Source: Saccharopolyspora sp. NFXS83 (GTDB taxonomy: Bacteria > Actinomycetota > Actinomycetes > Mycobacteriales > Pseudonocardiaceae). From it: a stretch of DNA of 64,000 bases. The stretch is from positions 62,001 through 126,000 of the forward strand of contig NZ_JAPFGB010000012.1 in NCBI RefSeq assembly GCF_026241095.1, written 5' to 3'. Position 1 is the first letter of the stretch. Every line of letters begins with the position of its first letter. Position numbers and translations under genes: made by a program. Positions 18,658 through 27,969 of this stretch are shown piece by piece. The notes below the pieces were generated by a model. The model was not told where the DNA came from. It did not search any database and was given only the letters and a program-made list of their open reading frames with translations.

Positions 18658-21600
18658 ATGAACACCCAGCAGCCGAGCCGGCCGGTGATCACGCCGGCCA
18701 TGCGCGAGCAGGCCGCCAAACAGCCGAACACCTGGCTGTACGTGGTGGATCCGATCTTCAGCGACCCGAACGCGGAAGTGCCGCCCTGGGGCTTCATCGG
18801 CGGCTACCGGGTCGATGAACGCGGCGAGCTCACCGACGACTTCTCCCCGAACCCGAACTACCGCCCCTCCCCGGTCGCGTTGCGGCTGCCCGCGCCGACC
18901 AACGACGTCGAGCGCGCGCTGCAGCTGACCACCACCGGCTACGCGCAGGCCCCCACCTTGCTGGCGGCGCTGCTGGACGCCGAGCTGATCCTGTTCGCGC
19001 AGCCGCAGGGCAGCGGCCTGTTCACCATGGACCACGACTCGGGCCGGCGGCAGCTGCAGCTGTTCACCTCGGAGGCCTACCTCCCGGCGAACTGGACGAG
19101 CTGGCAGCGCATGACCGGCAGGCAGCTCGTCGAGCGCAACCCCACCGGCATGGACCTGCAGATCAACCCGACGAGCCAGGTCAAAGCGCGCATCCCGGGC
19201 GAGGACCTGATCAAGTCCGCCGGTTCCCGCAGCGCCCCGTCCCCCGCGCCCGCGAACCCCGCACCGGACGTCACGCAGCCCGCGAAGGTGCCGACCACCG
19301 AGCAGCAGGCCCCGGACCCCATCACCAGCGACCGGGGGCAGCGCTTCCTCGGCAGCGTGCTGGCCGCCGCGGCGGGCGACGCGCTGGGCGCACCGATCGA
19401 GACGTACCCGGTGGAGCAGATCCGCAGCCGCTTCGGCGAACGCGGCGTCACCGACTACGAGCGCGGCGGCGACCACCCCGGCGAGTTCACCGACGACACG
19501 CAGCTGATCCTGTTCACGCTGGAAGGCCTCATCCGCGGGCACGTCGCGGCTCGCGGCGGTGCCACCGGCGGCCCGCTGCCCGCCGTCCAGCTCGGCTACC
19601 AGCGCTGGCTGCACACCCAGGGCCACGCCTGGTCGCGGGCCGCGGGACCGTTCGCCGAGCGCCACCCGGAGCCCGACGGCTGGCTCATCGCCGAGCGCGA
19701 CCTGTTCGCCGTGCGGTCCCCGAACAGCGAGTGCATCACCGCGCTGCGCGAGTTCGCCTCCATCGGCGCGCCGGGCACGTTCCAGCGCCCCATCAACGAC
19801 TCCGACGACAACACCGGCGTGGTGCGCGCGGCGCCGTTCGCGCTGTGGTCCGAGGACCCGCGCGAGGTGTTCCGGCTCGCCGCGGCCGGGGCCGCGCTGA
19901 CCTGCTCGAAGCCCAGCGGCTACCTGCCCGCCGGGGTGCTCGCGGTGCTGGTGCACGGCCTGCTGGGCGGCGCGCCGCTGCCGGACGCGCTGAGCGCGGC
20001 CCGCGACCTGCTGGTCGAGTGCGACGGGCACCAGCAGACCGAGCGGTTGCTGCTGGTCGCCGAGGACCTCGCCGCGCAGGGCGCGCCGACCGCGGAGCAG
20101 ATCAAGGACCTGCTGGGCGGCGGCTGGACGGGCCACGAGGCCTTGGCCATCGCCGTGTGCGCGGCGCTGAGCAACGACGGCATCGGCCCGGCCGTGATGG
20201 CCGCGGTGAACCACTCCGGCGACAGCGACTCGACGGGCGCGATCTGCGGTGCGATCGTCGGCGCCCGCGAAGGCGTGTCCGCGATGCCGGGCGTGTGGCT
20301 GCGCGATCTCAAGCAGCGGGAGACGATCGAGAAGCTGACCACCGACGCGCTGGTGGAGTTCGGTCCGCAACCGCGCACCGACGAGACCTGGTCGCAGCGC
20401 TACCCCGCCGAGCGGGACCTCATCGACCTGGACTTCGACTCCGAGCTGCCGCGCACCGTGCGGAACAACGCCGTGGCGCGGACCTCGGAGCAGCCCGCGG
20501 TCCGGGAGCCGGACGACGCGAAGGCCACCGGTTCGGCGAGCGGCGAGCAGGCCGCGACACCCGCTGCCGCGAAGGCGGACGCGGGCAACGACACCGCCAC
20601 GACGAGCGCGCCGGAGACCGCCGGGAAGCCCGATCCGGTGGCGCGGTTCCCGATTCCGGCGGGCGATTCCGCCGGGAAGACCGAGGCCGCGAAGGGTTCC
20701 GCCGACGCCACCGGCGGTTCGACGCCGGCGAAGCAGGACGAGTCCGCATCGGTCGCGCAGTCCACTTCGGACTCGGCGGCCGAGCTGGCGCCCGGCGGCC
20801 GGACCGCTGCCGCCGTCCCGGCGGACCGGCCCGAGGAATCCGCCGCACCCGCTCCCGCCGAGGAAGCGGCGTCCGCGGACGAGCCCGCGGTGGCGCAGCA
20901 GACCGCGAAGGCCGAAGAAGAACCCTCGGCTCTGGCCGAGGAGAAGGCCGCGGCGGACGACGAGGCGGCGCAGGCTCCCGCCGACGCCGAGCAGTCCGCC
21001 ACCCCGCCGCTGCCCACCATGGGCTCCTGGCCCACTTCCTCCCCGGCGAACGGCGAAACCGCCCCGCCGCAGGAGAAAACCCAGACCGCACCGGCGACGA
21101 AGCAACCGGTGGCCAGCCCGGCGACGGCCCAGCCCTCCTACAGCGGCCCCACCCGCACCCTCAGCGAGCCCGCGACCGAACGCGGCGCCCGCATCCTCGG
21201 CTGCCTGCTCGGTGGCGCGGTCGGCGACGCCCTCGGCTACCCCGTCGAGGACGACTCGATCGAGGCCATCCGCGCCAAGCACGGTGCCGCTGGCGTGGTC
21301 GACTTCGTCGACGCGCACCGCCCCGGCGGCTCGATCAGCGACGACACGCAGCTGACCCTGTTCACCACCGACGGCCTGATCCGCGCCTCGATCCGCCGCA
21401 GGCTCTACGACGAGACCGATCCGGCGCCGCAGGTCCAGCACGCCTACCAGCGCTGGCTGCACACCCAGGGCTTCGACTGGAAGGAAGCGGGCGGCCCGAT
21501 CGCCTCCGCGCCGCCGGACGGCTGGCTGATCCGGGAGAAGGGCCTGTTCGTGCGCCGCGCGCCGGGCGCCACCTGCGTGCAGGCCTTGCACGCCTACGCC

Positions 21601-23922
21601 ACCAGCGGCCGGCTTGGCACCCTCACGAACCGGATCAACGACTCCAAGGGCTGCGGCGGCGTGATGCGCGCGGCACCGGCCGGTTTCTGGTCGGCGGACC
21701 CCACCGAGACGTTCCGGGTGGGTGCGGCGACCGCCGCGCTGACCCACGGTCACCCGAGCGGGTTCCTGCCCGCCGGGGCGTTGGCGGTGATCGTGGCGCA
21801 GCTGCTGAGCGGCCGTTCGCTGCCGGAGGGCGTGGATCGGGCGCTCACCGAGCTGTCCGGCTGGGAAGGTCACGAGGAGACCACGAGCGCGCTGCGCCGG
21901 GCGATCGAACTCGCCACCGAGGGCACCCCCACCCCGGAGCAGATCCAGCACCGGCTCGGTGAGGGCCGGGTCGGCGAGCAGGCTCTGGCCATCGCGGTGT
22001 GCGCCGCGCTCGCCCGGCCATCGTCCTACGCCGACGCCGTGGTGCTGGCCGCGAACCACTCCGGCGACAGCGACGCCACCGCCTCGATCTGCGGGAACAT
22101 CATGGGCGCCGCGCACACCGCGAGCGCCGTCCCGCACGCGTGGCGGCAGCGGGTGGAGCTGGGCGAGGTCATCGAGCAGCTCGCGCGGGACGCGACGGAG
22201 GAGTTCGGGCAGCACCCGCCCTCGGTTCCGGAGTGGCTGCGCCGCTACCCCGCGGGCAGCGCGCCGACGGCGAAGGCGGCGACCGCGCCGCGCAAGCCCG
22301 AGCGCCCCGCCGAGCCGAAGCAGCGGACGGCGGTGCCGGAGACCGCGGCGGAGACCACCGCGGTGATCGCCCCGATCCCGGCCATCACCGACGACGAACC
22401 CGCGACTCCCCCGGCGCCCGCGACTCCTGCGGCCTCCAAGGCTCCCGCGGCGCCCGAGTCTCCGGCCACGCCGGAGGTTCCTGCGGCTGCGAAGACTCCG
22501 ACCACGCCGGAAGTTCCTGCGGCGGCGAAGACTCCCGCCACGCCGGAAGCCCCGGCCACGCCGAAGACTCCCGTCACCCCGGAAGCCCCCGCTGCGGCGG
22601 AGTCCCCTGCACCGGCCGAGAACGCTGCCGCGGCCGAGGCTCCCGCGGACGAGGAGGCCGGTGACGGCCTCAACGACGAGGAGCTGCGGCTGCTCGCCGC
22701 GTGGCGCAAGTTCCGCGACGGCGAGGACGACACCCCCAACGACCTCTCCGAAGGCCTGCACAAGCTGCTCCAGGAGGCGTTCGGCGCGGAACGCGCCGCG
22801 CAGCTGGTGGCCGCGGGCGAAGGCGAGGGCGAGCTCGCCGAGGAGGTCCCGGCGGCGCTGGACCGGCTGGACCGGCTCGCCGGGTGCGCCCTGGGCGTGC
22901 TCGCGGGCGACGCGCTGGGCGCGCCGTGGACGTTCCTGTCCCAGCGTGCGATCCTGCGCCGCAATCCGGACGGGGTCCGCGAACCGGCCGAGTACCTCGG
23001 CGGCCGTGGCCGGTCCACCGCGGTGGGCCAGCAGTCGGTCTTCGTGCTGGACGGCCTGCTCCGCTCCACCGTCCACAAGGGACTTAACCGGCCCGGCACC
23101 TCGCCGGTGGACCTGGTCCGCGGCACCCTGCAGCACTGGGTGCTCACCCAGGGCGCGCCGATCGAGCCCGCCGTGCGGCCCGCCGCGCTCGCCGAGCAGT
23201 CCGCGCTGCGCGTGCAGCGCTTCCCCGACGAGGCCACCCTCACCGCGCTCGCCGGGTGGGACGGCGAGAGCGCCGCCCCCACGCCGAGCACCCCGCCGAA
23301 CCAGGCCACCGGTGCCGCCGCCGCGGCGCGGGGCGCCGTGGTCGGACTGCACGCCGACACGCCCGGCGCGGCCGTCGAACTGGGCATCACCATCGGAGTG
23401 CTCACCCACGGCCACCCGGACGGCTACCTCCCGGCGGCAGCGGTCGCCGCGATGGTCGCCGCGCTGCGCGACGGCCAGACCTTGGCCGAGAGCGTGCACA
23501 CCACGCTCAACGAGCTGAAGGCATGGGAAGGCAACGAGAACACGATCCGCTCGCTGCGCGACGCGCTCGAACTGGCCGAGCACGGCCCGGTTCCGGTGCC
23601 CGCGCTGGAGAAGCTCGGCGCGGGACGGCACGCCCCGGCCGCCCTCGGCGTCGCGGTGGCCGCGGCCCTGACGCACCCCGACTCGTTCTCGGACGCCGTC
23701 GCGCTGGCCGCGACGCACTCCGGCGACTCCGCCGCCACCGCGGCGCTCTGCGGCGGCCTGCTCGGAGCGGCGCGCGGAGCGGCGGGGATCCCGCCGGAGT
23801 GGCTCGATCAGCTGGAACTGCACGACCAGGTGGAGCAGCTGATCGCGGACGCACGCCGCGCCGAGACCGATCTCGTCCCGGACGGCACGGCACCGGACTG
23901 GGCCAAGCGGTACGCGGGATGA
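18658..23922 (+). CDS. Giant SseB-like plus triple ADP-ribosylglycohydrolase protein
   Basis: The 1754-residue protein has an N-terminal SseB-like domain (about 1-185; WLYVVDPIFS, EVPPWGFIGGYRVDERGEL) of the kind annotated as type VII secretion-associated. Three ARH/DraG modules follow at about 224-585, 840-1200 and 1400-1754. ARH enzymes remove ADP-ribose from proteins using two Mg2+. Module 1 keeps T278-D-D-T281 and D522-S-D-S525. Module 2 keeps S894-D-D-T897 and D1137-S-D1139. Module 3 has AVGQ and GDSAAT and should be inactive. Linkers are Ala/Glu/Pro-rich. All modules share a Q-(R/H)-W-x-x-T-Q core. The ATG start has GGGAG immediately upstream without spacing, so the start is uncertain. 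The substrate is unknown. Confidence 0.85.
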   Translation: MNTQQPSRPVITPAMREQAAKQPNTWLYVVDPIFSDPNAEVPPWGFIGGYRVDERGELTDDFSPNPNYRPSPVALRLPAPTNDVERALQLTTTGYAQAPTLLAALLDAELILFAQPQGSGLFTMDHDSGRRQLQLFTSEAYLPANWTSWQRMTGRQLVERNPTGMDLQINPTSQVKARIPGEDLIKSAGSRSAPSPAPANPAPDVTQPAKVPTTEQQAPDPITSDRGQRFLGSVLAAAAGDALGAPIETYPVEQIRSRFGERGVTDYERGGDHPGEFTDDTQLILFTLEGLIRGHVAARGGATGGPLPAVQLGYQRWLHTQGHAWSRAAGPFAERHPEPDGWLIAERDLFAVRSPNSECITALREFASIGAPGTFQRPINDSDDNTGVVRAAPFALWSEDPREVFRLAAAGAALTCSKPSGYLPAGVLAVLVHGLLGGAPLPDALSAARDLLVECDGHQQTERLLLVAEDLAAQGAPTAEQIKDLLGGGWTGHEALAIAVCAALSNDGIGPAVMAAVNHSGDSDSTGAICGAIVGAREGVSAMPGVWLRDLKQRETIEKLTTDALVEFGPQPRTDETWSQRYPAERDLIDLDFDSELPRTVRNNAVARTSEQPAVREPDDAKATGSASGEQAATPAAAKADAGNDTATTSAPETAGKPDPVARFPIPAGDSAGKTEAAKGSADATGGSTPAKQDESASVAQSTSDSAAELAPGGRTAAAVPADRPEESAAPAPAEEAASADEPAVAQQTAKAEEEPSALAEEKAAADDEAAQAPADAEQSATPPLPTMGSWPTSSPANGETAPPQEKTQTAPATKQPVASPATAQPSYSGPTRTLSEPATERGARILGCLLGGAVGDALGYPVEDDSIEAIRAKHGAAGVVDFVDAHRPGGSISDDTQLTLFTTDGLIRASIRRRLYDETDPAPQVQHAYQRWLHTQGFDWKEAGGPIASAPPDGWLIREKGLFVRRAPGATCVQALHAYATSGRLGTLTNRINDSKGCGGVMRAAPAGFWSADPTETFRVGAATAALTHGHPSGFLPAGALAVIVAQLLSGRSLPEGVDRALTELSGWEGHEETTSALRRAIELATEGTPTPEQIQHRLGEGRVGEQALAIAVCAALARPSSYADAVVLAANHSGDSDATASICGNIMGAAHTASAVPHAWRQRVELGEVIEQLARDATEEFGQHPPSVPEWLRRYPAGSAPTAKAATAPRKPERPAEPKQRTAVPETAAETTAVIAPIPAITDDEPATPPAPATPAASKAPAAPESPATPEVPAAAKTPTTPEVPAAAKTPATPEAPATPKTPVTPEAPAAAESPAPAENAAAAEAPADEEAGDGLNDEELRLLAAWRKFRDGEDDTPNDLSEGLHKLLQEAFGAERAAQLVAAGEGEGELAEEVPAALDRLDRLAGCALGVLAGDALGAPWTFLSQRAILRRNPDGVREPAEYLGGRGRSTAVGQQSVFVLDGLLRSTVHKGLNRPGTSPVDLVRGTLQHWVLTQGAPIEPAVRPAALAEQSALRVQRFPDEATLTALAGWDGESAAPTPSTPPNQATGAAAAARGAVVGLHADTPGAAVELGITIGVLTHGHPDGYLPAAAVAAMVAALRDGQTLAESVHTTLNELKAWEGNENTIRSLRDALELAEHGPVPVPALEKLGAGRHAPAALGVAVAAALTHPDSFSDAVALAATHSGDSAATAALCGGLLGAARGAAGIPPEWLDQLELHDQVEQLIADARRAETDLVPDGTAPDWAKRYAG
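22440..22600 (+). repeat. In-frame Pro/Ala linker repeats
   Basis: Imperfect direct repeats encode units such as TPEVPAAAK and TPEAPATPK between ARH modules 2 and 3 of the large protein. This is a coding low-complexity linker that keeps the modules apart and is likely to vary in length between strains. Confidence 0.7.
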
Positions 23923-23957
23923 GAGCCCCTCCTCGAACTCCGGTGCGTGCTCGGGGT

Positions 23958-24118
23958 TCGTGGTCTCAGCGGCGAAGCCGCTGAGCAGCGACCGCTCGAC
24001 CAACCGGCACCGCCGCGGGTTCCCCGCGGCCTCCTCGCGAGGACAGCGATTTCGCCGTGCGTCGGACGGGCATCGGAAATCGATCCCGCCGCGAGAGGGC
24101 CGCTGAGGTTCCGCCACC
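23958..24118 (+). repeat. Dispersed intergenic repeat, copy B (long)
   Basis: It begins with the perfect hairpin CTCAGCGGC-GAA-GCCGCTGAG (23965-23985), continues with CCGGCACCGCCGCGG and GCGAGGACA blocks, and ends with GCTGAGGTTCCGC (24102-24114). It shares order and spacing with copy A at 7811-7962. It occupies most of the gap between the two ARH genes, just before the -10 box of the second. Confidence 0.65.
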
Positions 24119-24154
24119 CGACCCGCCACGCAGAACAAGATCGAAGACAGGCAG

Positions 24155-24160
24155 TAACGT
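24155..24160 (+). promoter_or_regulatory. -10 box (TAACGT) of the second ARH gene
   Basis: TAACGT lies 7 nt before the GTG start with no ribosome-binding site, so the mRNA is probably leaderless. The second ARH gene can thus be transcribed apart from the first. Confidence 0.5.
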
Positions 24161-24167
24161 TGCACGG

Positions 24168-26627
24168 GTGACGGACGCGAGGGCCTCCGACGGGCTCACC
24201 GAGGCGGAACGGGCGTTGCTGGCGGCATACCGGGAGCGGCGCCGTTCGGCGACGCCGGATTCGGCGACCGCGCGCTCGGGTGCCGCCGAGGGCGCGGGAT
24301 CCGACGCGACCGGCCCGGACGCCTCGTCCGCCGCGGCTTCGGCGGAGCCCGCCGACGCCGACGAGCGGCTGCTGCTGGAGAAGTGGCGTTCGTGGCGGGA
24401 CCGCCCGCTGACCCGGCCGCCGTGGTTCGCGGCGCTGCGCCAGCGCATCGGCACCGATCCGGCGCCGCCGGTCCCCGCGACCGGCCTCGCCGACGACTCC
24501 GGCTACCGGGCGGACGCCGCGAGCCGGTTCGCCGGGATGCTGCTGGGCGCCGCCTGCGCCGAGTTCACCGTCGCGGGCCGCATCGGCGAACGCACCACGT
24601 CCGCGCTGTTCGCGCTGGAAGGCGTGATCCGCGCGCACACGGCGCTGCGCGTGCACGGCGCGGCCGACGTCCCCACATCCGTCCTCAATGGACTCCAGCG
24701 GTGGCTGCACACCCGCGGGCTCCCCTGGCAGGACTGCGTCGCCGATCCGGCGGAGGAACCGGACGGCTGGCTGGTCGACCGGCCCGAGCTGCGCGCCGAC
24801 TCGGTGGACGACCCGGCGCTGCTCACCGCGCTGACCAGGATCGCCGCCGGTGGCAGGGCCTCCGCGCACGCGTCCGGCGCATCGGGCGTGCCGCTGGGCG
24901 CCGTGGCGGCGCTGTGGTCCGGCACCGACGTGTTCGGCCCCGCCAAGGACATCGCCGCGCTATCGCACGGCCACCCGGACGGGCACCGCCCCGCCGGAGT
25001 GCTCGGCGTCGCGATCTCCTTGCTGCTGCGCGGAATTCCGCTGCACGAGAGCCTGTCGCGAGCGGTCGCGTCCTGGGAACCCGCCGACTCCCGGCCCGCG
25101 CTGCTGGACCGCGCGCTGCGCCTCGGATCGACCAGCCCGGTCGGTTTCGCCCCCGGCGCCGCCCAGCTCGACGCGATGGGCGCGGGCCGCACCGGAACCG
25201 AGGCGCTCGCCGTGGCGTTGCGCGTCGCCGCCGCCTGCCCCGACGACTTCGCCACCGCCGTCGCCGCCGCGGCCGACCACGGCGGCGACACCCGGACCAC
25301 GGCCGTGCTGTGCGGCCAATTGCTCGGAGCCGCCCACGGGCCCGCCGTGATTCCCCTACCGTGGGCCGAGAAACCCGCCGCGCTCGCGGTGCTGGAACGG
25401 CTCGCCGAGGACGCCGCCACCGAATTCGGTCCCTACCCGGACGAATCCGCCGAGTGGCTCCATCGGTACCCCGTCGGCGCCCCTGCGCACGCCCCCGACC
25501 GGAGAAGGAGCCTGCACGCCGTGCCCAGACTCGCCGCCTCCAGGGACCGCTTCCTCGGCGCGGTGCTGGGATGCGCCATCGGTGAAGCGCTCGGCACGCC
25601 CATCGCGGGCAGCGGCTGGGACGACATCCAGGACCGGCACGGGCCGCAGGGCCTGCGCAACTACGTGCCCGCCGGGCACCCGGCGGGACGGCTCGGCAGC
25701 GACACCCAGCTGCTGCTGTTCTCGCTGGAAGGCACCATCCGCGCGGGGGTGAGCCGCCGCACCGGTGAGGTCGCCGACCCGTCCCGGCACATCCAGCACG
25801 CCTACCAGCGCTGGCTGCACACCCAGCACCTCAGCTGGGGACGCGCGGCGGGCGAATTTCTCAAGCACACCCCCGCCCCCGACGGCTGGCTGGTCGGGCA
25901 CCGCGCCCTTTACCAGACCCGGAATCCGGGCCGCACCATGATGCGCACGCTCATCGCGTTCGCCAAGGGCCAGCAGCCGATGGGCACCCCGGACCACCCG
26001 ATCAGCGACTCGCAGGGCAGCACGGCGGTGATGCGGGCCGTCCCGGCGGCGTTATGGAGCGACGACCCGGCCGAGGTGTTCCGCGTCGGGCAGAACACAG
26101 CCGCGCTCACCCACGGCGACCCCGTCGCCTACCTCAGCGCGGGCACGCTCGCGTTCCTGGTGTCCCGGCTGCTCACCGGCTGCGACCTCGCCACGGCCGT
26201 CGACGAGGCGCTGGACGAGCTCAGCGGGCACCGCGGCCAGCAGGAGGTCTCCCGCAAGGTCGCCGCGGCGGTGCGCTACGCCGCTTCCGCCGAGACCACG
26301 CCCACCCACCTGGAAACCGGCATCGGCAACGGATGGAGCGCCGCCGACGCTCTCGGCATCGGCCTGTACGCCGCGCTGGTGGCCGACGGCGACATCGACG
26401 TCGCGCTGCCCCTGGCGGTCAACCACTCCGGCAACTCCGCCACCACCGGCGCCGTCTGCGGCAGCCTCGTCGGCGCGCAGGCGGGCGCGGCGAAGATCCC
26501 GGACCGCTGGCGCACCGAACTCGAACTGCACGACGTGATCGAACAGCTCGCCCACGACGCGAGCCTGGAGTTCGGCCCGCACCCGCCGGACACCGACGAC
26601 TGGACGACGCGCTACCCGCCGACGTGA
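24168..26627 (+). CDS. Double ADP-ribosylglycohydrolase-fold protein, probably inactive
   Basis: The 819-residue protein carries two ARH modules, about 117-435 and 457-817, after a charged N-terminus with ERALLAAYRERR and RLLLEKWRSWRD. In the first module the metal motifs are GERT and GDTRTT. In the second they are GSDT and GNSATT. So acidic ligands are lost in both, yet the scaffold segments QRWLHT, LSHGHPDG/LTHGDP and (E/D)W-x-x-RYP are kept. It was duplicated from, or shares an ancestor with, the upstream gene. The GTG start is set by the TAACGT box. A role as ADP-ribose-binding or regulatory pseudoenzyme is an inference. Confidence 0.85.
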   Translation: MTDARASDGLTEAERALLAAYRERRRSATPDSATARSGAAEGAGSDATGPDASSAAASAEPADADERLLLEKWRSWRDRPLTRPPWFAALRQRIGTDPAPPVPATGLADDSGYRADAASRFAGMLLGAACAEFTVAGRIGERTTSALFALEGVIRAHTALRVHGAADVPTSVLNGLQRWLHTRGLPWQDCVADPAEEPDGWLVDRPELRADSVDDPALLTALTRIAAGGRASAHASGASGVPLGAVAALWSGTDVFGPAKDIAALSHGHPDGHRPAGVLGVAISLLLRGIPLHESLSRAVASWEPADSRPALLDRALRLGSTSPVGFAPGAAQLDAMGAGRTGTEALAVALRVAAACPDDFATAVAAAADHGGDTRTTAVLCGQLLGAAHGPAVIPLPWAEKPAALAVLERLAEDAATEFGPYPDESAEWLHRYPVGAPAHAPDRRRSLHAVPRLAASRDRFLGAVLGCAIGEALGTPIAGSGWDDIQDRHGPQGLRNYVPAGHPAGRLGSDTQLLLFSLEGTIRAGVSRRTGEVADPSRHIQHAYQRWLHTQHLSWGRAAGEFLKHTPAPDGWLVGHRALYQTRNPGRTMMRTLIAFAKGQQPMGTPDHPISDSQGSTAVMRAVPAALWSDDPAEVFRVGQNTAALTHGDPVAYLSAGTLAFLVSRLLTGCDLATAVDEALDELSGHRGQQEVSRKVAAAVRYAASAETTPTHLETGIGNGWSAADALGIGLYAALVADGDIDVALPLAVNHSGNSATTGAVCGSLVGAQAGAAKIPDRWRTELELHDVIEQLAHDASLEFGPHPPDTDDWTTRYPPT

Positions 26628-26662
26628 CGTTCCGGTCCTGGCTCCGAGCCCACCGGTGCGGC

Positions 26663-26668
26663 TAACGT
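26663..26668 (+). promoter_or_regulatory. -10 box (TAACGT) of the enoyl-CoA hydratase gene
   Basis: The hexamer is the same as at the second ARH gene, 7 nt before ATG, without a Shine-Dalgarno. It rules out the in-frame GTG at 26667, which lies inside the box. Confidence 0.5.
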
Positions 26669-26675
26669 GCGGCGC

Positions 26676-27455
26676 ATGGGCGAAGAACTCGTGCACCGCA
26701 CCGTCGACGCGGGCATCGCGACGATCACGCTGGACTCCCCGCACAACCGCAACGCGCTGTCCGCGCGGTTGCGCCGCGAACTGCGCGATCACCTGGCCGC
26801 GGCGCTGGCCGAGGAATCGGTGCGGGTCGTCGTGCTCGCCCACACCGGCCCGGTGTTCTGCGCCGGGATGGACCTCAAGGAGTCCCGGTCCGCCGACGCG
26901 GACCGGCAAGGGGTGCGGGAACTGCCCGAGCTGCTCGAAACGCTGTGGACCAGCCCGAAACCGGTCATCGCGAAGCTGGCGGGGCCGGCGCGGGCCGGTG
27001 GTGTCGGCATCGTCGCGGCCTGCGACCTCGCCGTGGCGGCCGACACCGCGACGTTCGGCTTCTCCGAGGTCCGCATCGGTGTGGTGCCCGCGGTCATCTC
27101 GCTGACCGTGCTGCCCCGGCTGCAGCCGCGCGCCGCTCACGAGTTGTTCCTGACCGGGGAGAACTTCGACGCGACTCGCGCCGTCGAGATCGGCCTGCTC
27201 AACTCCGCGGTCCCCGCCGAGTCGCTGGACGCGGAGGTCGCCCGCTACACCGACATGCTCACCCGTGGCGCCCCGAACGCGCTGGCCGCCACCAAGGAAC
27301 TGCTCCGACGCCCCCGCGCGGCCACCATCGGTGATGACTTCGACGCCGTCCTGGAGCTCTCCGCGAGCCACTTCGCCTCCGAAGAGGGCCAGGAAGGCAT
27401 CCGCGCCTTCACCGAGAAGCGCCCGGCCTCCTGGATCCCTCGGCGCCCGGAGTGA
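26676..27455 (+). CDS. Enoyl-CoA hydratase/isomerase family protein
   Basis: The 259-residue crotonase-fold protein has the oxyanion-hole segments VFCAGMDLKES and GPARAGGVGIVAACDLAVAADTATFGFSEVRIGVVPAVIS. The Glu in FSEVRIGV and the second catalytic region are of the broad EchA type, so the substrate is unclear. The C-terminal helix EEGQEGIRAFTEKRPASW is typical. It stands alone behind the ARH genes with its own promoter. Confidence 0.88.
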   Translation: MGEELVHRTVDAGIATITLDSPHNRNALSARLRRELRDHLAAALAEESVRVVVLAHTGPVFCAGMDLKESRSADADRQGVRELPELLETLWTSPKPVIAKLAGPARAGGVGIVAACDLAVAADTATFGFSEVRIGVVPAVISLTVLPRLQPRAAHELFLTGENFDATRAVEIGLLNSAVPAESLDAEVARYTDMLTRGAPNALAATKELLRRPRAATIGDDFDAVLELSASHFASEEGQEGIRAFTEKRPASWIPRRPE

Positions 27456-27473
27456 TCGTCCCGGGAGGGCTCG

Positions 27474-27881
27474 TCAGTCGCGGGTGAGGACCGAAGCGAA
27501 GCCGCGCCCGCAGATGGTGTTGCTGGCGGCGTCCTGCAGCACCGTGTTGATCTTCGCGTAGGCCTTCGGGTCGTGCTCCGCGAGGTTCTGCGCCCCGGAC
27601 CAGATGAGCACGTGCTCGCCTTCCGGCAACCAGGACAGGTCGGTCAGGCAGTCGTAGAGCGCGTCCAGGTTGCGCCCGGCCCACTCGGGGAACGAGAGCA
27701 CCGCCGCGATGCCGTCCAGCGCGGTCCGCTTGCTGATCAGATCGCTGCCGTCGAGCACGTGCACGGACGCGCCGCGCCGCTCGGCGTCCTCAGCCGCCGT
27801 CTTCGCGCTCACGCCAGGCTGCTCCAGCTTGCCCACCGCCGGCTCCTTCCGGATTACCTGAGGCTTTTTCGTCGCAAACAT
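27474..27881 (-). CDS. Barstar-like ribonuclease inhibitor
   Basis: The 135-residue protein contains the barstar core FPEWAGRNLDALYDCLTDLSWLP, where the helix and acidic residues block the RNase active site. An Ala/Lys-rich N-terminal extension of about 50 residues precedes it. Barstars guard against guanyl-specific RNases, which are usually encoded next to them in actinobacteria. Here the neighbours are two small membrane proteins, and no RNase domain is visible. The ATG at 27881 was chosen over an upstream start for its better fit to the family. Confidence 0.85.
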   Translation of the reverse strand: MFATKKPQVIRKEPAVGKLEQPGVSAKTAAEDAERRGASVHVLDGSDLISKRTALDGIAAVLSFPEWAGRNLDALYDCLTDLSWLPEGEHVLIWSGAQNLAEHDPKAYAKINTVLQDAASNTICGRGFASVLTRD

Positions 27882-27969
27882 CCCACTCAACCACACACGT
27901 CAACAACCGGGAACAGGTGTTGTTCACCGCAATGCCGAGGCGATGCGCCACGGTCCGGAGCCCGCACGG

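Noticed and set aside
22440-22600. Direct repeats that might be a CRISPR or minisatellite
   Set aside because: Units are in frame, imperfect, without spacers, and encode a Pro/Ala linker.
18487-24165. An 1892-codon open frame on the minus strand across the ARH genes
   Set aside because: It is the antisense shadow of GC-rich codons. Its translation is Arg/Gly-rich with no domain, while the plus strand gives clear SseB and ARH motifs.
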